NCBI GenBank assembly: GCA_030847615.1
Contig: JAUMIR010000001.1
Location: 177,711,001-177,775,000, forward strand
DNA length: 64,000 bases
Direction: 5' to 3'
Source: Gambelia wislizenii
Taxonomy: Eukaryota > Chordata > Lepidosauria > Squamata > Crotaphytidae
A program made the position numbers and the translations under genes. The notes beneath the pieces are model-generated. The model searched no databases, was not told the DNA's origin, and was given only the letters and a program-made list of their open reading frames with translations. Of this stretch, positions 30,196 through 42,923 are shown in pieces; within the stretch, counting starts at the first letter, position 1; each line of letters opens with the position of its first letter.

Positions 30196-30432
30196 GTGGG
30201 TCCACACTACACAATTAAGAGAAGTTTGAGACTACTTTCAACTGCCATGAGGGCATTCTATGGTATTCTAGGAGCTCTAGTTTTGTGAGGTACTTGGCAG
30301 TTTCTTTCAGAGAGCTCTAATGAGTTGACAATTCTAAGTATTTCCCCAAACTACAAACTCCAGGATAGCATAGAATGGGGTCATGGCAGTTAAAAGTTGA
30401 AGTGGGATCACACTGGTATAATAGTGCAGTGC
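30196..30432. mobile_element. palindromic MITE, family B
   Basis: Ends are CCACACTACACAATTA and the degenerate mirror TATAATAGTGCAGTGCAGG. Inner arms carry AACTGCCATGAGGG/GTCATGGCAGTT and TCTATGGTATTCTAGG-type blocks. It is related to family A in its interior but has different termini. Confidence 0.6.
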
Positions 30433-31745
30433 AGGCACACCCTGAATGTAGAGAATGGAGCCAAAAGATTTTTGGAATGCTTGATTAACACTTTCCCATT
30501 TCCCCTCCAAAGGAAAAATGAAAATGAGCCTCCAGGGTGGTGATGGAATTGAAATATATACAATATTTAATGCCTGCCTAAATCTGATCTTATAGTTTTA
30601 ACATCAAGCACATGGTTTGAAACATAGCATTTAAAGTGGTACGATCTGGCATATTTATGAAATCTACAGGCTAATTTTATGCATATTTTCTCAGAATTCT
30701 CAGCTCACTGTAGTTTATGCTCTTCTGTGGGTCTTGGTTAGACCTTATTTCTCTCACCCAAACTTTCAAATACTTTAGCCAAAAGAAGTCCTTTTACAAT
30801 ATTTTTCTTTCCCCCCCCACCTCCTTATGACCCATTTGTCCTTGGTCAAGGCAGGAGAGACTCTGAGGCTTGTTTCCCACTCTGTAGCAGAGTGCTGTCT
30901 CACAGTTGTTTTTGAAGGAAGAAGTGAAAAGATCAACCATAAGGGAGAGGCCAGGTCAAAAGGACAGCAGATGCATAATCCTGCCAACACCTTCCTCATT
31001 CAATGGAAGGTCACCAGAAGAAGACAAGCAGCAATTGACAAGATACAAATTCCTTGTATGCCCTTCTCATGACCATGGCAGTACCCTTGAGGTACAGAAT
31101 GCATCTTGGATTTATGTGGGGAAACAGATATACTGTATGCAGAGGAAATTATAATTCCCTAATGCTGAAAATGATTTTACATAGATATCTTTATATCACA
31201 CACATTTTCATTGAGTGAAACCTTGCTTTGAAAGGGATTCCACTCATTCCATAAGAGAAAATTCTTCATAGGTGTCCCCCACATTTTGGGGAAGGAATGT
31301 TCAGGAAAAATGTGGAGCTGATGTTCTTTTTTTTTTTTTTCCAGGCCCAGCACTGGATTTTCATATCACTAGGAGATGATGAAAGTCTGTATGGGATTGG
31401 TGTCTTGACCAGCAGCTCTGCCAATATCCTTGCTACACAACCTGGCACAACTGCTGTGAGAAAAATGGAGATATTTCTCTCTTTCTCTATGGATTTCCCC
31501 TTTAGTTTTCTCTGGCAGGGGAATATTTAAGGGTGGGGCATTTGGGGGGCCTTTTGAAAAGTATCGATAAAGAGAAAATACCATCAGTCCATATGGATCA
31601 CAGGACTGGTATTTGAGCCTTAGGTTGCTGGGTGAGACCAGGGAAGGCCATACAGTGCTCTGTAGGTATCTGAGATGACAGCTGCCATAATTGTCCATGC
31701 TGACGGGGGTTTACGGGTAGTTCAAAACAACTGGAAGAGAGAGCT
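30433..31745. other. no recognised feature
   Basis: AT-rich intronic DNA with a T-run at about 31327-31340. No domain-bearing frame or named repeat was recognised. Confidence 0.45.
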
Positions 31746-31748
31746 AGG

Positions 31749-31932
31749 GTCCTTTCCCACTACACAATTTAGCACTGTTTTGTCCTATGGAATCCTGGGG
31801 TTTGTAGTTTGGTGAGACACTAAAGAAGCCATCTGGCTGGGAATTCTAAATGCCCCTCCCTAAACTGCAAATCTCAGGATTCCACAGGGTGGAACCATGG
31901 CTCCTGCAATTGTATGGTATGAAAGCGCCCTA
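31749..31932. mobile_element. palindromic MITE, family B
   Basis: Ends are GTCCTTTCCCACTACACAATT and AATTGTATGGTATGAAAGCGCCC, with the internal inverted pair TATGGAATCCTGGGGTTTGTAG and CAAATCTCAGGATTCC. Non-coding. Confidence 0.6.
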
Positions 31933-32339
31933 GGTTGCTTACCTCTCCATTATAGCAAGAAATGCCCTGCTAGATCAGAACCAAGCCTGGTATTCTGGGG
32001 CCAACTAGATGCCTCTGGGAAGAAGAGCCAGGCACAAAGACAATGACAGCCTTCTCATATGCTACTAATAGATGAATAAACTACTAAAAAATGTTAAGAG
32101 AAGCTTCTTTAGTCCAAAGTGAACAGACTACCAGAATTAGCTGGCATTCAAAAGTATACTAGAAGGTCAGTGGAACCGTTAGGGCTAGCAGTTATTGATG
32201 AACCTAGCTGTTATGTATTTGTCTGATTTCTCCCTCCCCCTTCTTTTTTTATCTAGGCTAAGTGAATCTTTAACATGCTTTTTGAGTGACAGGAAATTCT
32301 ACATGCTAATTTCACATCATCTCCAATTCTCTGCCAAAA

Positions 32340-32374
32340 CACGTGTGTGTATGCGCACACACACACACGTGTGT
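32340..32374. repeat. (CA)n/(TG)n self-complementary microsatellite
   Basis: ACGTGTGTGTATGCGCACACACACACACGTGTGT can fold on itself. Confidence 0.8.
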
Positions 32375-32504
32375 TGTCTTTGTAAAAACTATCAATGTCC
32401 ACTACTGCAAACCTCCGGAAGAAGTAAGTTTTGCATTAAAACAAGGCACTGGGGCTCTTTGCACCTTTAAAAAAAGGCCGGCTTTACTCATAGTTAATTA
32501 GTTG

Positions 32505-32645
32505 CATGGCTCAGGGGCTGCCAAAAAGCAGCTCTCCAGATGTCTTCCATAAGCCCTGGCCAGCATATCTGATGGTGAGGAATGCTGAGCTGCAGTTCAG
32601 TAACATCTGGAAGACCACACAGTCCCCACCCTTGATATATTAAAA
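32505..32645. repeat. fold-back MITE, 'gttggactacaactcccag' class
   Basis: CTCCAGATGTCTTCC...CCAGCATATCTGATGGTGAGG...GCTGCAGTTCAGTAACATCTGG shows the class's inverted arrangement, diverged. Confidence 0.45.
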
Positions 32646-32649
32646 GAAA

Positions 32650-33600
32650 ACTAAAAAGTTTTTTAAAAATGGAGCCTGAAAGCAGAGATCCCATCACTTC
32701 CAGTATTTGTATTCTCCACCCTTCCCCACCTTTCAGGACTGCTGTCACTCATGGTGAGGCCCTAGGAGTGGAAAATCAATCTTTGCTGTATTGTTTCAGC
32801 ACAGCCTGAACATCTTTTTCTTCTGTCTGCCGAAATGGGAAGTCTGGTGAAGAGGAACTTGTTCATACCTCAGCGTTGTAGTAAATGTAGGATTAAAAGA
32901 GTGCTTTGTCTTTGGAAGGCATTCTTTGGAAAAGAGGAAATTAGTGGAGGTTTAGGTGCTCAGTTCTCAGCATTGTCAGTTTGTGATCCTGGAGAATTTA
33001 CTTATTGTCCAAGTTAGTAACAGTCTGGTTAAGAGTTCAGAAGAACTTGAAAGCTCACCTCTCATTTGGTATTTTAGTGGTCTTAATAAGAGTATTAATC
33101 AGTTCTGATTTTTATCTCCTTGGCAGTATGGGTAAGATTTGTAAGAGTCCAGCTTCTTGGCAGCATCAACGACTTCTCACTTCCTTAATATCCTCCCTTT
33201 CTCTTCTCCTTTATGGCAAGATTAGCTGTGGAAGTTTGAAGACACAAAAATAAACACAAATTTGAGCAGTTCAATAATCCATTACAGGTCAACTGCAAAC
33301 CATCTCTGCTTCTAATAAAAGCTTTTTTAATCTGAGGTGAGCACAGCCTATTATATGTCTGTGTGTGTGTTTATATTTTAGAGGATGCAAAGAATACTCT
33401 CATTTTCTCATCTTATTGTGTACAAAAATTGTTTTTGCACAAACAAAAGTCCAGGAATGCAAAAAACCATTGAAGAATATGCAAAAAAACAAAAAACAAA
33501 ACAAAAACCCTCTCATAATCTTGACCAGTAGGGAGAATGACTTTGAAGTTCTTCAGTCTTGCAGATAAAAATGACATCAGTGAAGATTTATCTCTTCAGT
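32650..33600. other. no recognised feature
   Basis: Intronic sequence with an A-rich patch near 33480-33510. Nothing nameable. Confidence 0.45.
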
Positions 33601-33602
33601 GT

Positions 33603-33900
33603 ATATGTGGATTTGTCTAGATGGTGAAAAAATTCCTCATAGAATTTGAGGAGAACACCTTTTGTCCCAACAAGATCCCGCAGTGATTTGCCATCTTCAG
33701 AAGGAGAGGGGCCAAAAACTCAAAAAAACTAGTTTTTTAAAAATGTGGGTGAAATGTGCACTTCATTAGGACAACCAAATCGCATCACTGCGTATTCCCA
33801 GCTAAGAGCAGAAGTGAAAACCGATTGATCAGATGTGCATGGGAGGCAGCTTTGCTGGTAATGAAGTGCATTGCCGATTGTGCACTTTTTTGGGGATGAA
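33603..33900. mobile_element. family E MITE, partial
   Basis: GATTTGTCTAGATGGTGAAA, ATAGAATTTGAGGAGAACACC, CCCAACAAGATCCCGCAGTG and GATTGATCAGATGTGCATGGG mirror, on the other strand, the copy at 27941-28595. Ends are decayed. Confidence 0.55.
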
Positions 33901-35110
33901 ATCAGGAACAATGAAGTGCAACTGTCTTAAAACTGGCGAACTAGATTATTTGTTTCCTAAGATGTTTTACTCCTACAAAGAATACCTTCCTTCCCATGAG
34001 CAAGATTTCCCTGTATTCAGTGACATTTCTGTCAATCTACCTATTGGCATTGTGGTAATAAATGTACTCATGTAACATTGAGAGTCCTATTCAGTACATG
34101 GTATTTACTGTCATCAAGTTTAACCTGCATTGCAGATAGATGGCAAGGGTTGCATCACCTTTCAAATGTGGGATGGAGGAATCTCCCCACCAACATCTTT
34201 GCCATTGTCATTATAATTTTCTCCTGAGTATTTAAACACACACACACACACACACACCATTATTGTTGCTCTATTAGCAGATTGTTATAGTAATTCTATC
34301 CAGAAGCCAGATCTTGTCTACACTCTGTATTTAACTCCACTTTCTTGCTTGACTGTAGTCTTGCTACTTCCTTTAATGGTGGATGATGAGTGACTTTGTA
34401 ATATTAGACCTCTGTAATTAAGCTTTGTGGATCAGCTTCTACTTGGCCCTTTCTCCTAAGGATGAATGCTTAACTTTCTAACCTTGACACAGCTGGAACA
34501 TGAACTTGAAGCGTGTACCCATTTTGCTCAGCCAGTGGCTGAGTTCATGAGCAAAGTACATCTTGCAAGATAAATCAGTGCCAATATCTGTTTAAAGGGA
34601 GATAGATGGTGATTTTTAAAATAAATTGAGCCTTGACTGTACTGCTCTATGCTAAGAGGGTGTTTGCTATTGACTCAGTATAGAAAATTCTATGTTGGAA
34701 TGTGGTATTGCTAATCCTTCTAATGACCTTTCTTGCCCCCATTATAAATATAGATATCAAAGTAAACATAAAATTGTTATTAATTAGAAGTGAGTAATGA
34801 ATGTGAAGCATATTTTAAATATGTTTGTCTGTTCATTGAAGGTATTTTTATTATACCCTTCAAATACTGTAAATTTGTAGGATGACTTACAATAATGTAT
34901 GGAGCATCTTCTCTTCCTTCCATTTGCAAACCCTTCCCTAAATGCTAAAAATGCTAACATGAGCTGGAAATACTTTTACCAATTTCCTCTTAAGGGTGAT
35001 GGATATAGATGTGAAGGTCTAGACAAATTAAGATTATGAAGGGCTAGTGTAACAGTTTTCTTTTTTAAAAACCGTATTAAGATTTTTTTCATATACTGTA
35101 CCATAAAAGT
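33900..35110. other. no recognised feature apart from a (CA)n run
   Basis: Contains a (CA)n microsatellite at 34233-34257. Otherwise plain AT-rich intronic DNA. Confidence 0.5.
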
Positions 35111-35113
35111 TTC

Positions 35114-35114
<1 letters not shown>

Positions 35115-35156
<42 letters not shown>

Positions 35157-35157
35157 T
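35115..35157. repeat. (TA)n(CA)n microsatellite
   Basis: About eight TA units are followed by about a dozen CA units. Confidence 0.9.
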
Positions 35158-36029
35158 AACAGCAAACAGAGAAAGAAAGACACAGAAAAGAAAAAGAGGA
35201 TAGATGGAAATAACAAAGACTATACATAGAAAGAAGAGAAAAGGCAGAAAAAGTAAGTGTCTTCCAATCTTTTCAGCAGTTATCGAAATACGTAATCTAT
35301 ACCTCTTTTATCTATCACAGTAAGTTATCGTCTTCCTTTCTATAACGTATACTTGCTAATAATCAAAATCAATGCTTATAAAATCATATATTTTCTACAG
35401 AAAGTCAATAGAGGGTTAATAATCTTTAGCAAAAGCTACTATTAATCTTCCCCTAAATCAAACTAAACAAATTATCCCCTCACCAACTAATTCTAATTTA
35501 ACAACGATGTATCATAATATCAAATACCAAATATTAAATCCTTTCATCTTTATTAAGATAGTTTTCCAACTCTTTTCTAGCTGTTTCTCTCTTCCCTCTA
35601 ACTCTTTTTCCAGCCATGTCTCCCAGAAAGCAAATCTCAATCTTATTGTATTTTTTCTAAAAAATAAATCCTTATCTATTTCTGAAAATGTCCCTCTCTC
35701 ACAATAATATCACTTCTAATTATCTAACTGTCTAGCCCACATGTAAATCAACCTTAATATAATCTTAAACAGTTTCTTCAATTTCATAGACCCAAAAATC
35801 CTTAACTTCCTTTATAACATCAACATCAAACATCAAGCAACAGAATAGCATCTTAAATCCAATAAACCCAGTCCCTATTTCTTTACCCATTCTACTTTAA
35901 ATTTAACCTTAGTTTTTTTGCCAGACCTTTGCTATTAAACAAATTGAACATCAATCATCAAATTCCACAAGACCTGAGGAGGAAACACCCTTCCATAAAA
36001 ACCCTTCCTATTGATCCTATTGATTCCTA

Positions 36030-36372
36030 TTGCATCTGAGGAAGTAGACCAACTCAGTGAAAGCTTTTGCTACAATTTCTTTCAGTCTCAAAAGTGCTAC
36101 AAGATCCCCTGACTTACTAGATTTGCATACTACACTGTTATAGTGTTACTATTCCACTTTATTTACTATGGCTGCCTCCTGTGGAATCCTGGGATTTGCA
36201 GTTTAGGGAGGGGCATTTACAACTCTCAGCCAGAGAGCTCTTAGGTCTCACTAAAATACACACCCCAAAATTCCACAGGAGGAAGCCAGAGCAGTTAAAG
36301 TGGAATAGTAATACTATAACAGTATAGTGTGAAAATCTCCTTACTGATATTCCAGACTAGCATGGCTATGTC
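36030..36372 (-). repeat. retroelement 3'-end-like repeat split by a MITE
   Basis: CATCTGAGGAAGTAGACC...GTGAAAGCTTTTGCTAC...GTGCTACAAGATCCCC stops at 36127 and continues after the MITE with TCCAGACTAGCATGGCTATG. Same unassigned family as 12325-12470. Strand was chosen by analogy and is uncertain. Confidence 0.35.
36131..36331. mobile_element. palindromic MITE, family B, nested
   Basis: Ends are ACACTGTTATAGTGTTACTA and the mirror TAATACTATAACAGTATAGTGT, about 35-bp arms. Inside are GGAATCCTGGGATTTGCAG and its counterpart. It sits within 36030-36372. Confidence 0.65.
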
Positions 36373-37659
36373 TTCAAATTCTCTTCCAATTTATCCTGTT
36401 AACTTTATCCTCATCTTTCTCTCCTTCCAGAGAGACAGATCTAATTGAAAACCAAATAGCATCATTATCTTTCCAATACTCCCCACTCTCCAATGACACT
36501 ATTGTCTCTGATAACTTTACTGTAGATTTCAGCATTATTCTTTCAGGTAAATCATCCAACTTCTCTTCTCCTTTCCAGTGTCTCTGATATTATTCCTCTC
36601 CTTCCATTATTTCCAATATATCCAATACTCTTCCCTGGTTCTTCCAGAATCACTTCTAAATCTCCAAAATCACCTTGGTCTGGCTGCAAATCACCATCCA
36701 TATTTTTTTCTCCACACTCCAATATCTCTCCTTAATCTGATTCTCTAAAATCCATCATGTCATCCATCACTAAACTGAAGATCTTGAGATCATTTTTCAT
36801 CAATTTAGATTCCTTCCATTTCTCATGTCAAATCTCTGGGTCGCATACACTTTCTGGTGGTTGAATCATTGCCATTCTTCAATAGATAGAGCTAACACTT
36901 CTGTCTCAACAGCAACGCATTACAGTTTTGCAATGACACGGCCTGGCTGTTTAGTTTCTTTTGTTATTTAGATTGCTTTGCATGGGACACCTCTCCTAAA
37001 CAAATCCACTTTCCCATAACAAAATGATATCTTTCCTTAATCTGGTTTTTACTTGCAGAGTCCTTGTAAGAACAACTAATCTTCCAACTTTAAAAAAGAA
37101 TTTTCCAAGTTTCCATATTACTATGCCGTTTGTCTATTTAAAAACCTTTAAAAAGTCACACTGTTGTTAAACTTTCTGCTTTTGAAATGCGATATTAGAA
37201 GTTTTAAAAATAGTCCTCAAGGGCTCTCATATTAGTATGGCAAGCAGGACACTCACTGAGTTATTAATGTAACCACTGAACTGAAGATCTCTTTTGGTTT
37301 AAGTTCAAGCAATTCCAGATGTTGTTAAGAAGTGATTAAAGAAAGTGAGTGTCCTCTAAAGGCTCACATACAGTGTGGCATGAACCTGGTGGAATTTTTC
37401 CACTGTTCCCCCACTTCATTCAAGTTTGACTTCTGTGGTTTCTGTGAACTTAGCTAGGGTCTTGTACCTGCATGGGTGATCTCTACACTCTTCCCTTTTC
37501 CAGAGAGAGAATCCCTAGCAGAAATTTGCATCCAAACCAGTGATCATCGCCACTGCAGCTTTCCCATTCATGAAGCCCTGTGAAGGGCTGTCAGCCCACC
37601 ATTATCTCACCCAGAAAGGACTCACAATGTAGTTTTCAAACCTCATTATGCACCCTCAG

Positions 37660-37926
37660 TATGTCCATATTTCACAATTACAGTGAAATGATACAACTTT
37701 GATACCACTGTAAATTTCACAGTCCCTATGAAATTGTGGGATTTGTAGTTTGATGAGGTATTTAGACCTCTCTGCTAGAGAGTTGTAGGCCATAGTTCAG
37801 GAGACTTGTGCACTAGAATTAGCAGAGCACTCAAAGTACTTTACAAAACTACCTAAGATTCCATAGGATGGAGCCATGACAGTCAAAGTGGTATCAAACT
37901 GAATAATTGTGTAATGTGGAAGCACC
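37660..37926. mobile_element. palindromic MITE, family A/B mosaic
   Basis: The outer ends are CACAATTACAGTGAAATGATAC and GGTATCAAACTGAATAATTG...TGTAATGTGG. The inner pair is GGGATTTGTAGTTTGATG and a diverged mirror. It combines A-like and B-like terminal words. Confidence 0.5.
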
Positions 37927-38282
37927 CCTTTATGATATTGCATATTTGATATCCTGCAGGGTGACATACTGTTTAGCCTTCTGTCATTCTGGACAGAAAT
38001 ATGTCCTGAATCTTGCCTGGAAATAACTGATTTGGAACACTAGCCAGTCCTGATTTTGTCCAATCTGAGAATGCACCCAATGTTTTCTTCTACAGATTCA
38101 CACAGAGCTTGGACAGTTAATATTTTGGACTGTAAGAACTTCCCCTCCCCACCTCTGCCAGGCAGAATGGCTGTGCTTGCACATTTCAGGGAAATATGGT
38201 AATGATAAGAGTGGGAAGAATACTCAAAAGAATGGTTGAAAAATGTGTTTTCAAGTGTTGGGAAGCCCTGACAGAGAGAATC

Positions 38283-38762
38283 CTAGGGCTTGTCTAGATG
38301 GGTTATTTACCCCCTCTTGCCCCGTCTTAGAACCCTGCAGTCCAAACAACTCAGGGCTTCTGCCCCATTTTGCCCTCAGTGGTAAATGTATTAAACCATT
38401 ATATTAAAATACCAAGGAAAAATTGCCTCAGCCAAAAAACCTCAATGGATTGGGCCCCGCATGACTACAGGAGCCCATACCGACACACTGGCATATCACT
38501 ATAGCTGCCATCTGTGTTGTTCTCTCTCAAGCCAGGAAGGAGTCCCACAGCATGTGACCAAGGCTGATCACAAGCAGGGGGGCTTGATCACATGCTGTGG
38601 ACTGGCTTCCTGGCTTCAGAGAGAGCAACGCAGAGGGCAGCAGCAACAGCTGCAGAAACGGGCCGCCATGGCGGGCGTGGAATCCATCCCATTTCATGCA
38701 GGTAATGGGAGGAATGGGCCAAATCTGTGGCCAGAATATGGCTGTGTAGATGAGTCCCTAGA
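38283..38762. mobile_element. TA-flanked MITE, family D
   Basis: Ends are TAGGGCTTGTCTAGATGGG and the mirror GTGTAGATGAGTCCCTA. Nested inside is a second inverted pair (AAGCCAGGAAGGAGTCCCAC...CATGTGA against TCACATGCTGTGGACTGGCTTCC). It has no coding capacity; the 101-codon frame across it is fortuitous. The TA at both edges suggests a Tc1/mariner-type target. Confidence 0.65.
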
Positions 38763-38764
38763 CT

Positions 38765-39857
38765 GATGAGGATCTTTGCAGCTTGGGACTTATTTTGCGC
38801 AAAAATTCCACATAGGTTTTTGCACAAAAAACAGTGTTTTCTGTTCAGGAAACATACTGCATTGAAAATACAGAAAATGCTGTTTTATGCACACAAAATG
38901 TGCAGATTTTGTGCTGAATAAGCCCCAAACTGCTAATTCCCACTTTCCCACAGTGGGAAGGAAATTGCTAGAATTACTCATTGCTTCCGTTGAAATCAGC
39001 AAAGAATCACATCCCTAGGTAATGATGAACAGATTTGACTGTTCAGATTGTCACCAGTTTGTTTGTTCAGCCACTGAATGTTCTCCCACTGCTTGGTGCT
39101 CGCTTCTAGTCACTTTCCACATTCCCTGTTACTGTAGGCTGAAGTAGATGTGCTTTAATTTATACAATTTGCAGTAGTGTGGATGATTTGTTTTTTGTTT
39201 TTTCCCTAAAGGAAAGGTGGCCAGGCCCAGAGAACCAGAACAACTTTCTGCTCCATGACTGTGATCCAGATTGGGCCTCTTTGTACTTGCTATTTGCTCA
39301 TACTGTGGACTTCATTCACAATTGTGCAAATGGGGTCACAAGAAATACAGAGCTATGGGGGGCTGGCGGGGAAACAAACCAGAACAAGGTCAACATCATC
39401 AGGTTTGGTCCTCAGAGACGATAGCTGCTGCTAAAGAGGAGGGAGGTAAAACCTGCAGCTGCAGTCCACCCTACAAAGACAATCTGGCCCACTGAAAGCA
39501 ACCCAGTTGCAGTCTGACTGTAGACTGGCCCTTCCTTCCTACTTAGTAAATGTGACTGATTAGCCAACTGTACTAACAAAGGTTCTTGCCAATGAACTGA
39601 AGCCAAATACTTTGATGGTTCTTTCTACCACCTCTACCCTTTTGTCTGCTTTTAATTGGATTACACTAACTAGCCACCCAGATTAATAATCTTAGATTGC
39701 TCATATATGTCTGATCCTGTTCATGAGATTGGATCACACTTGTTGACCTTTATGCCCAATTTAGTAAATACAAATAGCCAAGCAGATGCCCTGTGTGTTT
39801 AATTTAACGCTTGTGTGTCTTGATAAGGAGTGTCTCAGTCCTTATTTCCATTATTTA
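38765..39857. other. no recognised feature
   Basis: Intronic DNA with a self-complementary A/T-rich patch near 38800-38940. I saw no gene or named repeat. Confidence 0.45.
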
Positions 39858-40075
39858 TTTGGATAGATTTATAGGCATTTATATATTGCTTTTTGGGTTT
39901 TTGGGTTTTTTTAAAGCAGAATGATTTACAAAGGATAGAAATATTAATACAACAAAAACAAAATCAGAAACAGAGTGTCCCAAGTGGCAAAACTAAAGCA
40001 GCTGAATAGCAACTTCTGTGAATGGGATTTTAAGAATGTGAAAAAATAAAACAGGTTAAGCCATTTGGAGGTGAG
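39858..40075 (-). repeat. L2-type LINE 3' tail
   Basis: The complement of ATTTATATATTGCTTTTTGG...GATTTACAAAGGATAGAAATATTAATAC is the usual L2-like end ('...TTGTAAA...AATATATAAAT'). Short and diverged. Confidence 0.4.
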
Positions 40076-40142
40076 CTTCTGAAAATGGTCAAGGTTTGTC
40101 TGGGTGGGAAAGAGCCATCTTTCAGATACCTAAGCTATCAAC

Positions 40143-40270
40143 CAGGGCTGGAGAAAATATGGCACCCCTGGTGTTGTTGGACTTCAACTCCTATGATCCC
40201 TCATTGTTTGCTGTACTGGATGAGGCTAATGGGAATTACTGTACAGTCCAGCAACAACAGGAGGGTCTGT
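40143..40270. repeat. fold-back MITE, 'gttggacttcaactcc' class
   Basis: CACCCCTGGTGTTGTTGGACTTC and the returning ACAGTCCAGCAACAACAGG form inverted arms. A short ACAC/GAGACAC tandem run follows at 40275-40325. Confidence 0.55.
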
Positions 40271-40944
40271 CTCCCACGCACACACAGAGACACAAACACA
40301 GAGACACAGAGACACAAACACATGCTTCTCTAGCCCAGCTTGAAAAGATTTGAAAGTTAAAAACTGGCACTTTTGAATTGCACGTGGAAATGAGTTGGCA
40401 GATGATGTGAATATATTAAAACTGGAGAGAGTTTACTAAGAGTTTTTCCATGCATTTTTTCCTGCCATGAGTCCTTTAAATTAGACTTCCTTTTTATGGG
40501 TAATTTAAAGTGTCCATTTCCTACAACAGGTTCTGTCCAGATGATTTCAGTGTGTTCTTAAAATGCCATTTAATATCCCAAAATGATGAAAAAGGATGAC
40601 TTTGGGCTACTGGACTTGTTTTCCCCACTTTAATTCTGTACCTTAAAATGCTCTTGAGAGCAGATCCACAGAAGTGTGGGCTTTAACCTGCACTGGGGAG
40701 TGTATTTTTCAGCGGATGTCTTCTTGAAGCAGTGTTGTTGGGTCTGATGATAAACCACTGTGTTTTCCAGCCTCAGGCAAAGGCAGTTAATTGATAAGAA
40801 GGCATTAGTCCTCTTCTCTCTTTTAGAAAGACGGATTCAAGTAAGAAAATTTGAAAAACATTTGGTAAAAGGAGTATCTTGGACCTTTACCATATTCACA
40901 GGAGTACTCAAGATGATACTGTATTTTAATTATATGAGAGTGGC

Positions 40945-41130
40945 TACACCAGTGGTTCTTAACCTGTTGTCCGTGGACCCTCAGGGGGCCGCAGTGTCCT
41001 TGCAAGGGGTTCATGAAAGCTTGAAGACTGCTTGGCCCACCTTCTCCCCACAGTCGAGCAGCCGTGTGACAGGAGCCAAGGCAAAGGCTCCAGAGGCAAC
41101 CTTGCAAGAAGAAGCAGGATAAAAGTCTTC
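40945..41130. repeat. hAT-like element fragment
   Basis: ACCAGTGGTTCTTAACCTG...GTCCGTGGACCC...AAGGGGTTCATGAAAGC is typical of a hAT-like end ('CAGTGGTTCTCAACCTGTGG'). The other end was not found. Followed by an unrelated LINE tail. Confidence 0.5.
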
Positions 41131-41464
41131 TTTCCTCCTCCAGTGCCTGTGAGGGAGGGTTTAATAGATGGTATAATTGTATTGTTGTTGTTTTGATGAT
41201 GATAATAATAATAATAATTAATAATAATAAAATGTATTTATACCCTGCCCCTCTGTTAAAACAATTGGGGCGGCTTACAAAAATTAAAATACAATACAGA
41301 TAAAAATCCCAAAACACTACCCACCCCCAACCTCCCCCATAAAAAGATATTAAACAAATATAAATTAAAAAGCAACTAATCTAAAATCACATTTAAAAAA
41401 TAATAAATACAATAAATAGCCAGCAGACTAAAAGAGGCCAGGAGCTCCTGAGGCCAGGATCTAA

Positions 41465-42898
41465 TTAGGAAAGGCCTGCTGAAAGAGATCCGTCTTTAGT
41501 GCTTTTTTTAAAGCTACTCAGGCTTGTCATCTGACGGATCTTGTTTGGCAGGTCATTCCACAATTTGGAGGCGATTACCGAAAAGGCCCTCTGGGAGGTT
41601 GCAGACAGCCTAGATTTTTGTGGCTGAAGCAAATTCCTCCCAGAGGACTGGAGTGCGCGGGGAGGGTTGTATGGGAGGAGGCGGTTCCGGAGATAAGTTG
41701 GACCCAAGCCATTTAGGGCTTTAAAGGTAATAACCAACAGCTTATACTGAGCCCAGAAACTGATAGGCAGCCAGTGGAGAGATTTTAATACTGGAGTTAT
41801 ATGGTCTCTCTGAGATGTTCCTGAGACCACTCTGGCTGCCATATTTTGTACCAACTGAAGTTTCCGGACCAAGCATGAGGGTAGCCCCATGTAGAGCAAA
41901 TTGCAGAAATCTAGACGAGAGGTTACCAGCGTGTGCACCACAGTCTCAAGGTCCCTTACTTCCAGGAAAGGGTGCAGCTGGCGTATCAGCCGAAGCTGAT
42001 AACAGGCACTCCTGACCGTCGCATTCACCTGACTAGTCATCTGAAGCGATGAATCAAGGAGCACTCCCAGACTGAGAACACAGTCCTTAACGGAAAGCGT
42101 GACCCCATCCAGGACTGGAGGTTGCAACCCAACTCCTGGTTTCGGGGCCACTACCGTGAGCACCTCCATTTTGTCTGGATTTAATCTCAATCTGTTTTTC
42201 CTCATCCAGCCCATTACTGCTTTAAGGCAATCATTAAGAGGAGAGACGCCATCAGAATTTGAGGCCAACAATCGAGACAAGGAGAAATAGATCTGGTTGT
42301 CATCTGCGTACTGATAACACCCAGCCCCATAACTCCGAATAATCTCACCCAGCGGCTTCATATAGATGTTAAACAGCATTGGGGACAGGATGGCGCCCTG
42401 CGGAACACCACATGTAAGCTCCTTTCTGCTGGAGCAACTGTCCCCAAGCCGCACCCTCTGGGACCTGCCCGAGAGGAAGGACAGGAACCACTGGAGCGCA
42501 GTGCCTCCGATTCCTAACCCTCTCATGCCATCCAAGAGAATGCTATGATCTATCGTATCAAAAGCCGCTGAGATGCTTAGACCCCTGTCGATGCTTAGAC
42601 GCAGGTCGTCAGTCAAGGCAACCATGGCAGTCTCAACTCCAAATCCCGTCTTAAAGCCAGTTTGAAATGGGTCAAGATAATCGGTTTCATCCAAGACCAC
42701 TTGGAGTTGAAGCGCAACTGCCCTCTCGATCACTTTGCTCAAGAATGGTAACATAGAAACCGGCCTATAGTTGTCCATGTCCAGGGGGTCAAGGGAAGAT
42801 TTTTTCAGGAGCGGCCTAACGGCCGCTTCCTTTAAACAAGATGGAACACACCCTTCTCTGAGGGATGCATTGATGATGTCCTTAAGGAACACCATCAA
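41465..42898 (-). pseudogene. L2-like reverse transcriptase (broken at its amino side)
   Basis: 477 codons reading VFLKDIINASL, then the RT motifs DNYRPVSMLPFLSKVIERAV, DPFQTGFKTGFGVETAM, SAAFDTIDHSILL, LTCGVPQGAILSPMLFNIYM and YADDNQIY (YADD catalytic box). The usual L2-type carboxy half (LVQNMAARVV, HWLPISFWAQYK, LWNDLP) follows. Compared with related elements, about ten residues appear missing before SAAFDTIDH, an in-frame deletion ahead of the first catalytic Asp region. The TTG used to define the start is not a real initiator; the frame simply becomes open there after a frameshift. Confidence 0.8.
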
Positions 42899-42923
42899 GG
42901 CACCCCCCCTGGATGGCCAGCCA

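Larger units (their letters stand above)
35160..37250 (-). other. unassigned strand-biased region, possibly an old retroelement
   Basis: About 2 kb with strong C/T over G/A bias on the plus strand (many CTTCC, TCTCTC, ATCC words), unlike its surroundings. On the minus strand it is purine-rich with short Glu/Lys/Asp/Ile-rich frames (for example 36559-36374). That could be a decayed LINE leader or ORF1 inserted on the minus strand, but I recognise no domain. It is interrupted by the pieces at 36030-36372. Confidence 0.3.

Noticed and set aside
36374..36559. 61-codon minus-strand frame as a small gene
   Set aside because: No domain, no initiation context of note, and it lies in a compositionally skewed region likely of repeat origin.
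38461..38766. 101-codon frame at 38461 as a coding exon
   Set aside because: It spans the palindromic interior of a family D MITE that has other copies, so it is repeat sequence.
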